A stretch of DNA of 64,000 nt from positions 1,450,453 to 1,514,452 of the forward strand of contig NZ_CP009961.1 in the NCBI RefSeq assembly GCF_000993805.1, in the 5' to 3' direction. Under the pieces are notes generated by a model that saw only the letters and a list, made by a program, of their open reading frames with translations, was not told the origin of the DNA and searched no databases. Made by a program: the position numbers and the translations under genes. Position 1 is the stretch's first letter, and each line of letters begins with the position of its first letter. This DNA is from Thermofilum uzonense. Its GTDB lineage: Archaea; Thermoproteota; Thermoprotei; Thermofilales; Thermofilaceae. Of the stretch, positions 42,732-51,160 are shown piece by piece.

Positions 42732-44306
42732 GTGAAAGTGGCTAAGGAGGTTGAGAACACAAGCAGCCGGTTAAACAAGGTGAAGATTCTCTCATCGTTT
42801 CTCAGCAAGCTAACCCCGGAGGATGCCAAGATCGCAGTCTTACTCCTGACTGGTAGGATTTTCCCGGAGGGGGACGAGCGTGAGCTCGGGATAGGATTCT
42901 CAACGATCTCCAGCGTAGTCAAACAACTAGAGACTACAAGGATTACGCATCTGATCCAGGCTTCGCCTACGCTCAAGGACGTGTACTCAACGCTTGATAA
43001 AATCTCACGCGTCACAGGTGAAGGCGCGCGAAACAGGAAGATGAACCTACTACGCGGGCTCTTCTCGCAACTCAGCCGTGAAGAGTTAGAGTACCTGTTA
43101 AGGATAATCTTCGGCGAGGTTCGGATAGGGGCTAACGTGGGAGTGGTTCTTGAGTCTCTCGCGAGGATTCGAGACTATAGCCCAGAGGAGATAAGGCGGG
43201 CCTACATGCTAGTGGGCGACATAAGCGAGCTCGCTCAGATGGTCGTCGAAGGAGTCAACGTTAGGGAAGTGTCCCTTAAGCTCTTCAGGCCCGTCAAGCC
43301 CATGCTCGCGGACATGGCTTATAGCGCACTGGAGATCCTGAAGGAGCACTCGGGCTATACTTCCGCCGAATACAAATACGACGGCATGAGGGTTCAGGTT
43401 CACGTCAAAAACGGCAAAGTAGAGGTATACTCGCGTCGTATGAACAGGATCACAGACTATCTGCCCGAGGTAGTCGACACGGTGAAAGGATACTTCAAGG
43501 CGGACTCTGCGGTGCTAGACGGGGAGGCTGTAGGTATAGTTAACGGGAGGCCTCTACCTTTCCAAGACATCGCCAGGCGATTTAGGAGGAAGAGCGAGTT
43601 GAGGAGCTTCCTAAAGACGATACCGCTTCACGTGTACTTCTTCGACCTGCTCTACATAGACGGCAGAGTGCTCATAGACGAGCCTTACACGAATAGAAGA
43701 AGGATTCTAGAGGAAAAACTGGAAGGTGAGCTTCTAGCCAGGCAGACATATGCTAGGACCCCCGAAGAACTCGAGAAACTCTTCAAGGAAGCCCTGAACG
43801 AAGGCCACGAAGGCGTCATCTGCAAGCACCCCCAGTCTGCTTACGAGCCTGGGAACAGGGGTAGGAAGTGGCTGAAGCTGAAGAAGACTGACACCATCGA
43901 CTGCGTAATCGTGGCTGCAGAGTGGGGTCACGGGAGGCGTAGTGGATGGCTGAGCGATTACTATCTCGCTGTCCGCGACGAGAGAACAGGTGGGTTCGCA
44001 ATTGTTGGGAAGACCTTCAAGGGCTTAACAGACGCAGAGTTCGAGGAAATAACAAAGAAGCTGCTTGCGATAAAGGTCAGAGAGGAGGGATGGGTTGTCC
44101 ACGTTAGGCCCGAGATAGTTGTCGAGGTGGACTACGCAGAGATACAGAGGAGTCCGCGCTACGCCTCAGGCCTGGCCCTCCGCTTCGCACGCATAAAACG
44201 CTTGCGCCCGGATAAGTCTCCAGACGATGTTACGACTCTGCAGGAGCTCTGGAGAAGGTACGAGGAGCAGCAAAGAGTTAAGGGTATAGGCAATCTTGGC
44301 CTTTAG
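42732..44306 (+). CDS. lig: ATP-dependent DNA ligase
   Basis: Seals nicks in replication and repair. The nucleotidyl motif is Y-K-Y-D-G-M-R-V-Q (catalytic Lys), with D-G-E-A-V-G, E-G-V-I-C-K-H-P and W-L-K-L-K-K later, and an N-terminal DNA-binding domain. The annotated GTG gives 524 residues, shorter than related ligases. Family-like residues (F-S-E-L-V) continue upstream in frame to about 42714, after a Shine-Dalgarno-like GGGGGGTG (42701-42708), but no standard start codon is present there. The 208 nt before it hold no other gene. Confidence 0.93.
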   Translation: MKVAKEVENTSSRLNKVKILSSFLSKLTPEDAKIAVLLLTGRIFPEGDERELGIGFSTISSVVKQLETTRITHLIQASPTLKDVYSTLDKISRVTGEGARNRKMNLLRGLFSQLSREELEYLLRIIFGEVRIGANVGVVLESLARIRDYSPEEIRRAYMLVGDISELAQMVVEGVNVREVSLKLFRPVKPMLADMAYSALEILKEHSGYTSAEYKYDGMRVQVHVKNGKVEVYSRRMNRITDYLPEVVDTVKGYFKADSAVLDGEAVGIVNGRPLPFQDIARRFRRKSELRSFLKTIPLHVYFFDLLYIDGRVLIDEPYTNRRRILEEKLEGELLARQTYARTPEELEKLFKEALNEGHEGVICKHPQSAYEPGNRGRKWLKLKKTDTIDCVIVAAEWGHGRRSGWLSDYYLAVRDERTGGFAIVGKTFKGLTDAEFEEITKKLLAIKVREEGWVVHVRPEIVVEVDYAEIQRSPRYASGLALRFARIKRLRPDKSPDDVTTLQELWRRYEEQQRVKGIGNLGL

Positions 44307-44346
44307 AGACGATAGGGATAAAAATTGCTGAGCGGTCTTAGAGTTG

Positions 44347-44862
44347 ATGAAGGTTGCGGTTCTTATAGAAGATTTATTTGACGAGCGCGAGCTCATTTAT
44401 CCCTTATACAGGCTTCAGGAGCTAGGCTTCCAGGTGGACGTTGTCGGCCCCGAGGTCAAAGAGTACAAGGGGAAGAGCGGGCTAGTCTTAAAGGCGACAA
44501 AGGACGTAAGGTCAGCGTTACAGGAGGAATATCTCGTAGTTTGGATTCCAGGAGGCTATGCTCCTGACAGGTTGAGGAGAAGCAAGGAGATAATCCAGTT
44601 TGTTAGAAAGACAGCTGAAAGGGGCGTTGTCGCCGCGGTTTGTCATGCTCCCTGGCTTCTCGTGTCAGCAGGCCTAGCAAAAGGAAGAAGGCTTACAGGG
44701 TTTTTCTCGATACATGATGATCTGAGGAACGCGGGGGCGATTCTAGTAGACGCATCGTTCGTGAGGGACGGGAACATTGTCACGGGTACAGGTCCCGAAG
44801 CAATGCCCGGAATGTTCAAGCTTATCCTTGAGGCGCTCCGCGAAAAGGGGATAAATATCTAA
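44347..44862 (+). CDS. DJ-1/PfpI family protein (deglycase/protease-like)
   Basis: Class I glutamine amidotransferase-like fold with the nucleophile elbow A-V-C-H-A-P-W near residue 101 and W-I-P-G-G-Y-A-P before it. Family members are intracellular protease PfpI or protein/nucleotide deglycases; the sequence does not separate these. 171 residues from ATG 44347 (a TTG precedes it directly). A TATA-like run lies in the gap after lig. Confidence 0.88.
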   Translation: MKVAVLIEDLFDERELIYPLYRLQELGFQVDVVGPEVKEYKGKSGLVLKATKDVRSALQEEYLVVWIPGGYAPDRLRRSKEIIQFVRKTAERGVVAAVCHAPWLLVSAGLAKGRRLTGFFSIHDDLRNAGAILVDASFVRDGNIVTGTGPEAMPGMFKLILEALREKGINI

Positions 44863-44898
44863 AAGTTGATCAAATTCCTCGAGAACAAAGTGGCGGTG

Positions 44899-45852
44899 AT
44901 GCTGAGAGTCTCAAGCGTGGCGATAACACCTATAGCAGACGAGAGCCTCGGCGTCAGGTCGATGAGCCTCTTCGTCGAGACACCTGACACCCGTATACTC
45001 TTCGATGCCGGTGTGAGCCTTGGGCCTCACAGGTACGGCCTGCCCCCACACCCGGAGGAGTTTCGAGCCCTGAACTTGCATCGAGAACGAGTCGCTGAGT
45101 TCGCGGAGAAGGCTGAGATTGTCACAATTTCACATTATCACCGGGATCATTTCACGCCGCCGTATGCCTCGCTATACGAGTGTACTGAAAGGGATACATT
45201 CTTTGAAGTGTATAGCGGTAAAACAATTCTAGCCAAGTCACAGGAGAGCAACATAAATCACAGCCAGAAGCTGAGGGCAAGAGCCCTCGTCAAAGCACTA
45301 GAAGAGTCAAAGGCCGGGGCAAGGCTCGTGTACCTGGATAATAACAGCTTCAAAGCAGGTGACACATTAATATCTGGTTTTCTAGCTATGCACGGCGACG
45401 AGCGGCTAGGGTGGGTGCTCTGCTTTAAGCTCTACGTCGCCGGGGAGCCGATTCTCGCGTTTATGCCTGATGTTCAAGGCCCTGTCTCTGACGAGGCACT
45501 TCAGGTCCTTCTAGGCGAGGGGTTCAGGGTAGCGGTTATCGGCGGCCCCCCAACGTACTTGACGCGGGAGTCCGGGGATAATAGGGTGAAGAAGGGGCTC
45601 GAGAACCTTTCTAAGGCTTTAAGGGTCAACCGTGTGAACGTGCTTTCACATCACATCCTCAGGGATCCGGATTGGAGGGGGGTTCTAGAAGAGTATGCTC
45701 CAGGCGCTGAGGTCAAGCTTTACAGCGAGATAGCGGGCTTCGAGTTTACTCCTCTTGAAGCATATAGAAACCTTTTGTACGAGACAGACCCCCCTCCCGC
45801 CTCCTACCTAGAATCTCTCAGGAGGAAAACCCTGAAGTGCTCGGACTTATAG
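44899..45852 (+). CDS. UPF0282 metallo-beta-lactamase-fold protein
   Basis: Metal-dependent hydrolase fold. The motif H-Y-H-R-D-H-F-T-P (for HxHxDH) is near residue 85, followed by M-H-G-D-E and late V-L-S-H-H-I-L-R-D. The N terminus V-A-I-T-P-I-A-D-E-S-L-G-V-R-S-M matches UPF0282 archaeal proteins. Substrate unknown. ATG 44899 is chosen, since the 11 residues before it do not fit the family. 317 residues. Confidence 0.88.
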   Translation: MLRVSSVAITPIADESLGVRSMSLFVETPDTRILFDAGVSLGPHRYGLPPHPEEFRALNLHRERVAEFAEKAEIVTISHYHRDHFTPPYASLYECTERDTFFEVYSGKTILAKSQESNINHSQKLRARALVKALEESKAGARLVYLDNNSFKAGDTLISGFLAMHGDERLGWVLCFKLYVAGEPILAFMPDVQGPVSDEALQVLLGEGFRVAVIGGPPTYLTRESGDNRVKKGLENLSKALRVNRVNVLSHHILRDPDWRGVLEEYAPGAEVKLYSEIAGFEFTPLEAYRNLLYETDPPPASYLESLRRKTLKCSDL

Positions 45853-45867
45853 TCCCCGGCTTGTGAT

Positions 45868-46386
45868 TCACCAGGGATTGGATTTAAGGCCTAAGAGATA
45901 TGCCAGAGTGTTCGTGGCGAGATGTAGGAGTGGCGTCATTATCACGACTATTAGGAAGTACTCCAGGCGTACTGGGGCAAACAACTGGTATAGTATTGTA
46001 GCTCCCAGCACAAAGTCCAGCTGATCCAGTAGCGGTGCAGGGTCTCCAGGCTTCAATCCAAGTCTCCTCTTTACGAATGCACCTGCGAGATCCCCGGCTA
46101 GAGCGCCAAAGGAGAGGATCAACGCCAATGGGAAGCTGTGCAGCCCCCAAAGTTGCAACCCGGCTCCTACAAGTGAGCCTGCCGACAGTCCGCCTATAAA
46201 GCCCTCGAGTGTTTTATTGTCGCCGAGAACCCTTTTCCCGTCGATAAAGTTTAACCCCAGATCAAGGGGGTGTGTTTTTCCCCCGAGTTTTCGTAGAAAA
46301 TACACTGTGGGCACGGGAGCAGCGTTGGCGACGTAGGCTGGGAGTATCCAGAGAATTGCGCCTATAACGGTATCCTGAACTGACAC
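45868..46386 (-). CDS. carS: CDP-archaeol synthase
   Basis: Integral membrane CTP transferase that activates archaeol phosphate for polar lipid synthesis (CarS/DUF46 family). Four to five hydrophobic segments and the conserved loops G-G-K-T-H-P-L-D-L-G, G-D-N-K-T-L-E-G-F and K-P-G-D-P-A-P-L-L-D-Q-L-D-F match CarS and the related CDP-DAG synthases. 172 residues. Convergent with the UPF0282 gene. Confidence 0.92.
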   Translation of the reverse strand: MSVQDTVIGAILWILPAYVANAAPVPTVYFLRKLGGKTHPLDLGLNFIDGKRVLGDNKTLEGFIGGLSAGSLVGAGLQLWGLHSFPLALILSFGALAGDLAGAFVKRRLGLKPGDPAPLLDQLDFVLGATILYQLFAPVRLEYFLIVVIMTPLLHLATNTLAYLLGLKSNPW

Positions 46387-46426
46387 ACAAAGGTAACAAT
46401 GGGTAAAAAATATCTTTTTTGATCAT

Positions 46427-46711
46427 CTAGCGGGCGAGTTTCTCTAGAAACTCCATGATGTTTTTTACTCCACTCAGGATAGAATTCTCGGTGACTAGTA
46501 GAGGCACCTCGGTGGTGCCGTACTCCATAAGCAGCCAACCTCTAAGACCGTTCTTAGAGACGTCCACAATCCTTATTTTTCCTGATATATCTCCCAACCT
46601 TGACAAAAGTGTCCGGGACTCCTCCCCGCCATCTACAAACAATACCCCCAGAGTTGGATCCTTCATCACCATCCTACTAGCCCCCTCAAGCTTTATCCAA
46701 TCATTTTCCAA
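46427..46711 (-). CDS. small protein of unknown function, thioredoxin/glutaredoxin-like layout
   Basis: 94 residues in beta-alpha-beta-alpha-beta-beta-alpha order: G-V-L-F-V-D-G-G then K-I-R-I-V-D-V-S, a V-P-L-L-V-T strand that could carry a cis-Pro, and a final helix. There is no cysteine, so no redox activity is expected if the fold is right. The fold call is an inference. It is upstream of carS on the same strand, 41 nt away, and could be cotranscribed with it. The 156 nt before it hold only promoter-like AT runs. Confidence 0.6.
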   Translation of the reverse strand: MENDWIKLEGASRMVMKDPTLGVLFVDGGEESRTLLSRLGDISGKIRIVDVSKNGLRGWLLMEYGTTEVPLLVTENSILSGVKNIMEFLEKLAR

Positions 46712-46867
46712 GCATTCACCCTACTAGTTGAATACAGCTGTATAGAGACTCAAAAATCCTTGCCAAATACCCTGAAAGTTTCGGCATGTGAAACAAGAAC
46801 GCTGAAAGTGTAAGGAGAAATCAAACCATAGAAATTTTTTAAACAGGGACATTCATTTGTTATTTGA

Positions 46868-46964
46868 GGGCCGGTCGTCTAGCGGGAGGATGTCGCCTTC
46901 GCAAGGGCTAATGTAGGGGCTCCGAGTACGGCGGAGGTCCCGGGTTCGAATCCCGGCCGGTCCA
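46868..46964 (+). tRNA. tRNA-Ala(CGC) with a canonical intron
   Basis: The acceptor pairs GGGCCGG/CCGGTCC include the G3-U70 wobble, the alanine identity element, with discriminator A. Anticodon loop T-T-C-G-C-A is interrupted after position 37 by about 25 nt (46904-46928), then C38 and the 3' anticodon stem GGCGG. T arm CCGGG-TTCGAAT-CCCGG. Mature length about 72 nt. Confidence 0.92.
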
Positions 46965-47006
46965 CTCTCTATATTTTTGGGGGTTCTAGCATGTCTTCTA
47001 TGCTTC

Positions 47007-47135
47007 CTATTCCTCGAGAAGGCCTTCGATCCTGCTTTGGAGTTCTTCCAGCTCCCTGAGCATTGCATCGATGCCGTTAAGTGCCTTCCTTTGGCCTGGG
47101 ACGATGCTCGCGTAAGCCCTGAGGGTGGCGATGCG
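47007..47135 (-). pseudogene. fragment of the TnpB-associated secreted-helix gene (copy C)
   Basis: The reverse strand reads R-I-A-T-L-R-A-Y-A-S-I-V-P then R-K-A-L-N-G-I-D-A-M-L-R-E-L-E-E-L and Q-S-R-I-E-G-L-L-E-E with stop at 47009-47007. Only the C-terminal module remains. The flank after the stop (GGAAGCATAGAAGACAT) resembles the flanks of copies B and D. It abuts TnpB remnant c two bases away, pointing in the opposite direction. Confidence 0.88.
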
Positions 47136-47137
47136 CG

Positions 47138-47346
47138 TGCAAGAACTTCGGCCTAGAGATAAACGCGGGCATCAATGCATGCTTGGACATTGACCACAAG
47201 ACAGGATGCAACGCCTCAGCGCCGGCTAAAAACGAAGCCTTTGTACCGACGCATCAAGGAGTCATATCACTTGCCGAGAAAAAAAAGCAGGATACGAGCA
47301 CCAGGATCCAGAGAATAACCCCCTGGAATGGTAACCCGGAAGCCGC
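47138..47346 (+). pseudogene. TnpB C-terminal remnant with 3' RNA element (copy c)
   Basis: Reads C-K-N-F-G-L-E-I-N-A-G-I-N-A-C-L-D-I and later T-H-Q-G-V-I, matching the end of the full TnpB. The zinc-finger Cys is changed to Phe and the RuvC-III Asp to Gly, so it is dead. The RNA-like tail follows (AATAACCCCC ... GGTAACCC ... GCCGCC/GGCGGT). 47347-47454, before L18a, shows nothing further. Confidence 0.87.
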
Positions 47347-47454
47347 CCCACGCGGTCGGCGGTGGTCCGCTCTTACCTATTGTTATTACTTCCACGTCTT
47401 TCCAGCAAAAGGTTTTTCTATCCATTATGCCAAGCCATGGGTAGGCGGTAAACA

Positions 47455-47709
47455 ATGGCCGTACGCACTTTCGAGGTTACAGGGGAGATGAAGCTTCGGC
47501 TTGGCGAGCGTCGCAAGTTCCGAATATATCTCAGGGGGTTGGGAGAAAAAGACGTATTGGAGAAACTCTACAGCCTGTTGGGGAGTCGCCACAAGGTTAC
47601 CCGTAACCACGTCAAGATCACGGGTATAAGGGAAGTAAGCCCTGACGACGTCGAAGACGTCTATGTGAAGGCGCTAGCGGCTACGGATAGGGTTGTCTTG
47701 TACGCCTAA
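47455..47709 (+). CDS. rplX: 50S ribosomal protein L18Ae (LX)
   Basis: Archaeal LX protein of 84 residues: V-R-T-F-E-V-T-G-E-M-K-L-R-L, then G-S-R-H-K-V-T-R-N-H-V-K-I-T and D-R-V-V-L-Y-A at the end. It begins the conserved archaeal cluster L18a - prefoldin alpha - ftsY. The insertion remnants end about 110 nt upstream. Confidence 0.93.
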   Translation: MAVRTFEVTGEMKLRLGERRKFRIYLRGLGEKDVLEKLYSLLGSRHKVTRNHVKITGIREVSPDDVEDVYVKALAATDRVVLYA

Positions 47710-47759
47710 GTTTTGATCTGCCAAAGAATATTTATTCTAGGCTTTTGTTCAAGCCCTTG

Positions 47760-48155
47760 ATGTCGTCACAGCAGTCGAGGGAGAGAATAGCCCAAGAATA
47801 CACCGTGCTGAGCCAGTTGGCCGAGGAGCTACAAAAAGAGATCACACTGGCGCAAAACCTGTTGCAGGAGGTCGACGCTACTGTAATAACTCTAAAGAAC
47901 ATAAGCTCCCTGGGAGAGTCAAAAGAGATACTTATACCCATCTCGTCGGGAGTCTACGCGAAGGCTTTGATCAATAGACAGGAAAAGTTCCTTGTTGCCA
48001 TCGGCTCCAACATCCTCGTTGAGAAGGATTTAAACGAGACGCTGCAGTTTCTTGAGCAGAGGAGGGGCGAGCTGCAAAAAATCATCGAGAGAAGAGTAGA
48101 CGAGCTAAACAATGTCCTTGGAAGGCTACAGCAGCTACAGGCTTCACTAAGGTAG
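47760..48155 (+). CDS. pfdA: prefoldin subunit alpha
   Basis: Chaperone that passes unfolded proteins to the thermosome. Two long coiled-coil helices (about residues 5-45 and 90-130) flank a central beta hairpin with I-L-I-P-I-S-S-G-V-Y-A-K-A. 131 residues from ATG 47760. The ftsY gene starts 5 nt after its stop, so translation is likely coupled. Confidence 0.92.
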   Translation: MSSQQSRERIAQEYTVLSQLAEELQKEITLAQNLLQEVDATVITLKNISSLGESKEILIPISSGVYAKALINRQEKFLVAIGSNILVEKDLNETLQFLEQRRGELQKIIERRVDELNNVLGRLQQLQASLR

Positions 48156-48160
48156 AATTG

Positions 48161-49072
48161 ATGTCCGCTAGAAAGCTCTCCAAGATTTTTAGAGAGTTCG
48201 TTGACACGCTGGCCTTCAAAGAGCTCACGCCTGAGAGGTTTGACGAGGCAGCTTCAAAGCTTTTCATAGAGCTGGTGCAGAGCGATGTAGCGGTAGAGGT
48301 GGCTGAGGGGATAATAGGGGATCTTAGGAGTAAGGTCGTGGGTCAGAGGATTCAAAGGGGGAGGAGCGTAAAAGAGTTTCTAGAATCCGAGCTTCGTGCA
48401 ACTCTTCAAGAGGTTTTTGAGAGGGCAGGCTGGATAGACCTTGAGAAGTTAGCCATGGAGCAGGCCAGGCAAAAAGGAGTTTTCAAGGTCATCTTTTTAG
48501 GCCCAAACGGCCACGGGAAGACAACCACTATTGGAAAGCTCTCCTATCGATTCTCGAAGAAGGGGCTAAGGGTATTGATAGCCGCAGCCGATACTTTCAG
48601 AGCCGGTGCGATAGAGCAGGTTTCACAGATAGCTAGCCTCGCCGGTGCCGGCGTCTTCAGCATGGGGTATGGTGCCGACCCGGCAGCCGTCGCGTATGAG
48701 GCTGTTGAGAGGGCTAGAAGGGGAGGTTACAACGTGGTCATGATAGATACCGCTGGGAGGATGCATACAAAGAAAAACCTAATGGATGAGATGAAGAAGA
48801 TCATAAGGGTGGTGGAGCCAGATTTCAAAATATTCGTTGGGGACGCGTTGACAGGTAATGACGCGGTTGAGATGGCCCGCTCTTTCCACTCGGAGGTGGG
48901 AATAGATGGAAGCATAGTATCGAAGTTTGACGCGGACGTGAAGGGTGGAGTTGTTGTCTCGCTAGTCTATGTGACTGGGAGGCCTGTGCTGTACGTGGGT
49001 ACAGGGCAGCGTCTCGAAGACCTAGAGCCTTTCGATTACAAGAGCTTTATAGACTCAGTTCTATCCTTCTAG
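48161..49072 (+). CDS. ftsY: signal recognition particle receptor FtsY
   Basis: SRP GTPase at the membrane. NG domain motifs: G1 G-P-N-G-H-G-K-T-T-T, G2-like D-T-F-R-A-G-A, G3 D-T-A-G-R-M and G4 S-K-F-D-A-D. The N-terminal helical part is short, as in other archaea. 303 residues; TTG 48158 is directly before ATG 48161. Part of the L18a-prefoldin-ftsY cluster. Confidence 0.94.
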   Translation: MSARKLSKIFREFVDTLAFKELTPERFDEAASKLFIELVQSDVAVEVAEGIIGDLRSKVVGQRIQRGRSVKEFLESELRATLQEVFERAGWIDLEKLAMEQARQKGVFKVIFLGPNGHGKTTTIGKLSYRFSKKGLRVLIAAADTFRAGAIEQVSQIASLAGAGVFSMGYGADPAAVAYEAVERARRGGYNVVMIDTAGRMHTKKNLMDEMKKIIRVVEPDFKIFVGDALTGNDAVEMARSFHSEVGIDGSIVSKFDADVKGGVVVSLVYVTGRPVLYVGTGQRLEDLEPFDYKSFIDSVLSF

Positions 49073-49122
49073 CACCCGCTTTTAGACAGTTAAAAATTTA
49101 TTATTGTAGAGGAAGATTAAAT

Positions 49123-50061
49123 GTGCACAAACGCGACTTTCTTACGCTTAGGGACTATACCCCTGAGGAGATAAGGCTTCTCATAGATGACGCAATACTC
49201 TTGAAGAGGCTAAGACAGCACGGGAAGACAGTTCTGCCATACCTTACAGGCCTTAACATCGCTATGATTTTCGAGAAACCGTCTACGAGAACAAGAGCCT
49301 CGTTCACGGTGGCTATCGAGGAGCTAGGCGCGTTCCCAATCTCCTATTCTGCCCAGGAGCTACAGCTATCCAGGGGGGAGCCTGTTAAGGATCTAGGTAG
49401 GGTGCTGTCACGCTACCACCACGCTCTCGCGGCTAGAGTTTTCCGGCACTCTGACCTCGTTGAGCTAGCCAAATTCTCGAGCGTGCCGGTTATTAATCTT
49501 TTAAGCGACCAGTACCATCCTCTGCAAGCCCTAGCGGACTACATGACGATCATGGAGAAGAAGGGCAGAATTGAAGGTGTAAAGATAGCCTTTGTAGGCG
49601 ACGGCCGCGACAACGTTTTCAACTCGCTTGCGATAGCAGGCGTTAAGCTCGGGGCTAAGGTCAGGGTAGCCGCTCCGAGGCAGTACGGGCCTGACCCGGG
49701 GGTGCTTGGGGAAGAGATTTACAGGAGGATTGAGGTATACGAGGATCCCTTCGAGGCGGTAAGGGATGTCGACGTGATTTATACGGATGTTTTCGTGAGC
49801 ATGGGCCAAGAGAAGGAGCGTGAGGAGAGAATTAAAACATTTTTGCCGAGGTATCAAGTTAATGCGGAGCTCTTAAAGAGGGTTGGCAGGGACGACTACA
49901 TAGTCATGCATTGTCTCCCGGCACACAGGGGGGAGGAGATAACAGACGATGTGATAGAGAGTCCTCAAAGCGTTGTGTTTGATGAGGCAGAGAACAGGCT
50001 CCACACCTCGAAGGCTGTTCTGCTCTACCTGCTTAATCCGCACTGGAGGCAGAGAATTTGA
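49123..50061 (+). CDS. argF: ornithine carbamoyltransferase
   Basis: Transfers a carbamoyl group to ornithine. Carbamoyl phosphate motif S-T-R-T-R near residue 47, H-P-L-Q-A-L-A-D near 125, the ornithine-loop V-S-M-G-Q-E and H-C-L-P-A-H-R-G are all present; the S-M-G motif favours ornithine over aspartate. 312 residues, GTG start behind a TATA-like AAAAATTTATTAT. No other arginine genes lie nearby, so a catabolic role is as possible as a biosynthetic one. Confidence 0.93.
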   Translation: MHKRDFLTLRDYTPEEIRLLIDDAILLKRLRQHGKTVLPYLTGLNIAMIFEKPSTRTRASFTVAIEELGAFPISYSAQELQLSRGEPVKDLGRVLSRYHHALAARVFRHSDLVELAKFSSVPVINLLSDQYHPLQALADYMTIMEKKGRIEGVKIAFVGDGRDNVFNSLAIAGVKLGAKVRVAAPRQYGPDPGVLGEEIYRRIEVYEDPFEAVRDVDVIYTDVFVSMGQEKEREERIKTFLPRYQVNAELLKRVGRDDYIVMHCLPAHRGEEITDDVIESPQSVVFDEAENRLHTSKAVLLYLLNPHWRQRI

Positions 50062-50086
50062 AGTTCCGTGACCTATTTTCTCAAAA

Positions 50087-50752
50087 TTATTCATCCTCGT
50101 TTCCTCCCGCTGCTCCGAGGCGACCCTGGAACTCGCCCTCTACGTTGACTCTTGCTCCACCTCTTCTTTTAACATAGGCTTCCACGTAAAAGTTTCCGAA
50201 AGCCTGTAGAGCTACTCTACCGGCGAGAGCTTGGAGAAGATCGCAGTCCCTAATAGTAGCGGCGCGAAGACTGGTACCCCTATACACCTGGCCAACCTCG
50301 CTATTGGTAGTCGTGTACAGGGGGTAGGCTGTACGGGCTTCAGCCTCCAGTGCTAGTCCTGTTAGATTTGCTTTAAGGAGCTCTTCAAGGAAGTAGCATG
50401 CCAGGTCGTCTGCCGTGAAGGGGAGCACGTACAAGCTGTCACTTGGATATTGGCCAAGGTTTGAGACAACGTTGAGTTTTACGTCTGTGTAGTTTTTAGG
50501 CTTCAACCGTATTAGTCTAGTGGAAGCTATAATCGGGGATCGTGACACTCTTTCCTCTATCTCGCGCGGGATCGATTCACCGATATGTAGGTGGTGGATC
50601 CTCACGTTGTACTCCTTCTCTATGTCGAGAAGAAGGTCTAGCAATAGGAGTGACTGGAGATTCTCCAGTGTCACGGCGACGAGTACGTCATCTGTCCTGG
50701 GGCTGAAAGCCCTCAAGGATCGCGTAAACCTTTTCTTCATCACGGTGTTCAT
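50087..50752 (-). CDS. probable degenerate PP-loop/adenine-nucleotide hydrolase-fold protein
   Basis: The first 100 residues resemble a PP-loop ATPase (TtcA/TilS type) in strand order: D-D-V-L-V-A-V-T-L-E-N-L-Q-S-L-L-L-L-D-L-L, then V-R-I-H-H-L-H-I-G and L-P-F-T-A-D-D-L-A. The S-G-G-x-D-S ATP loop is replaced by T-L-E-N-L-Q-S, so nucleotide use is doubtful. The tail is Gly/Glu rich. Start at ATG 50752 or 50740. Fold call is an inference from pattern. Divergent from the next gene with only 14 nt between starts. Confidence 0.6.
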   Translation of the reverse strand: MNTVMKKRFTRSLRAFSPRTDDVLVAVTLENLQSLLLLDLLLDIEKEYNVRIHHLHIGESIPREIEERVSRSPIIASTRLIRLKPKNYTDVKLNVVSNLGQYPSDSLYVLPFTADDLACYFLEELLKANLTGLALEAEARTAYPLYTTTNSEVGQVYRGTSLRAATIRDCDLLQALAGRVALQAFGNFYVEAYVKRRGGARVNVEGEFQGRLGAAGGNEDE

Positions 50753-50766
50753 GTTATACTTAGCTG

Positions 50767-51153
50767 GTGCTCTTGGTTAAAAAAACAGTCATCGAGGTTG
50801 ATGGCTGCAGTGGAGTAGACATTACGGAGACCTTGAGCAGTCTGAAGGACTTTACCCAGAGCATTCAAATCGAGACACCCCAAGGTCTCTCCAGGGTTGA
50901 GGTACGCGTGAAGAGGATTGAGAGGAGTGGCGAGTGTTGGTATTTGAGAATCGGGTTAAGGAAGCGTGAAGGGTGGCTTTGGGGCGAGGATTTCTCAATA
51001 TGCGTTGAAGAGGCTGGGCCCCTCTTCAGGATTAACATTGAGAGAATAAAGGGGGTTGGACGTGTGCACGCTGACGTCTTCGGGTTGTGGATTGTCGAGT
51101 TGCTGAAGAAAAAATGTGCTGCGGTCTCCCCAGTAATAGTGTCACGTCTCTAG
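50767..51153 (+). CDS. protein of unknown function
   Basis: 128 residues, GTG start. Mostly beta strands with charged loops (V-E-V-R-V-K-R-I-E-R, then W-Y-L-R-I-G-L-R-K-R) and a last helix W-I-V-E-L-L-K-K-K. No family recognised. The element with TnpB begins about 10 nt after its stop, so its 3' end may have been altered by insertion. It shares a very short divergent promoter region with the preceding gene. Confidence 0.6.
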   Translation: MLLVKKTVIEVDGCSGVDITETLSSLKDFTQSIQIETPQGLSRVEVRVKRIERSGECWYLRIGLRKREGWLWGEDFSICVEEAGPLFRINIERIKGVGRVHADVFGLWIVELLKKKCAAVSPVIVSRL

Positions 51154-51160
51154 CTTTCTA

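Noticed and set aside
46765-46815. C/D sRNA from two CTGA motifs upstream of tRNA-Ala
   Set aside because: No acceptable C box at the start and the C' candidate deviates at several positions.
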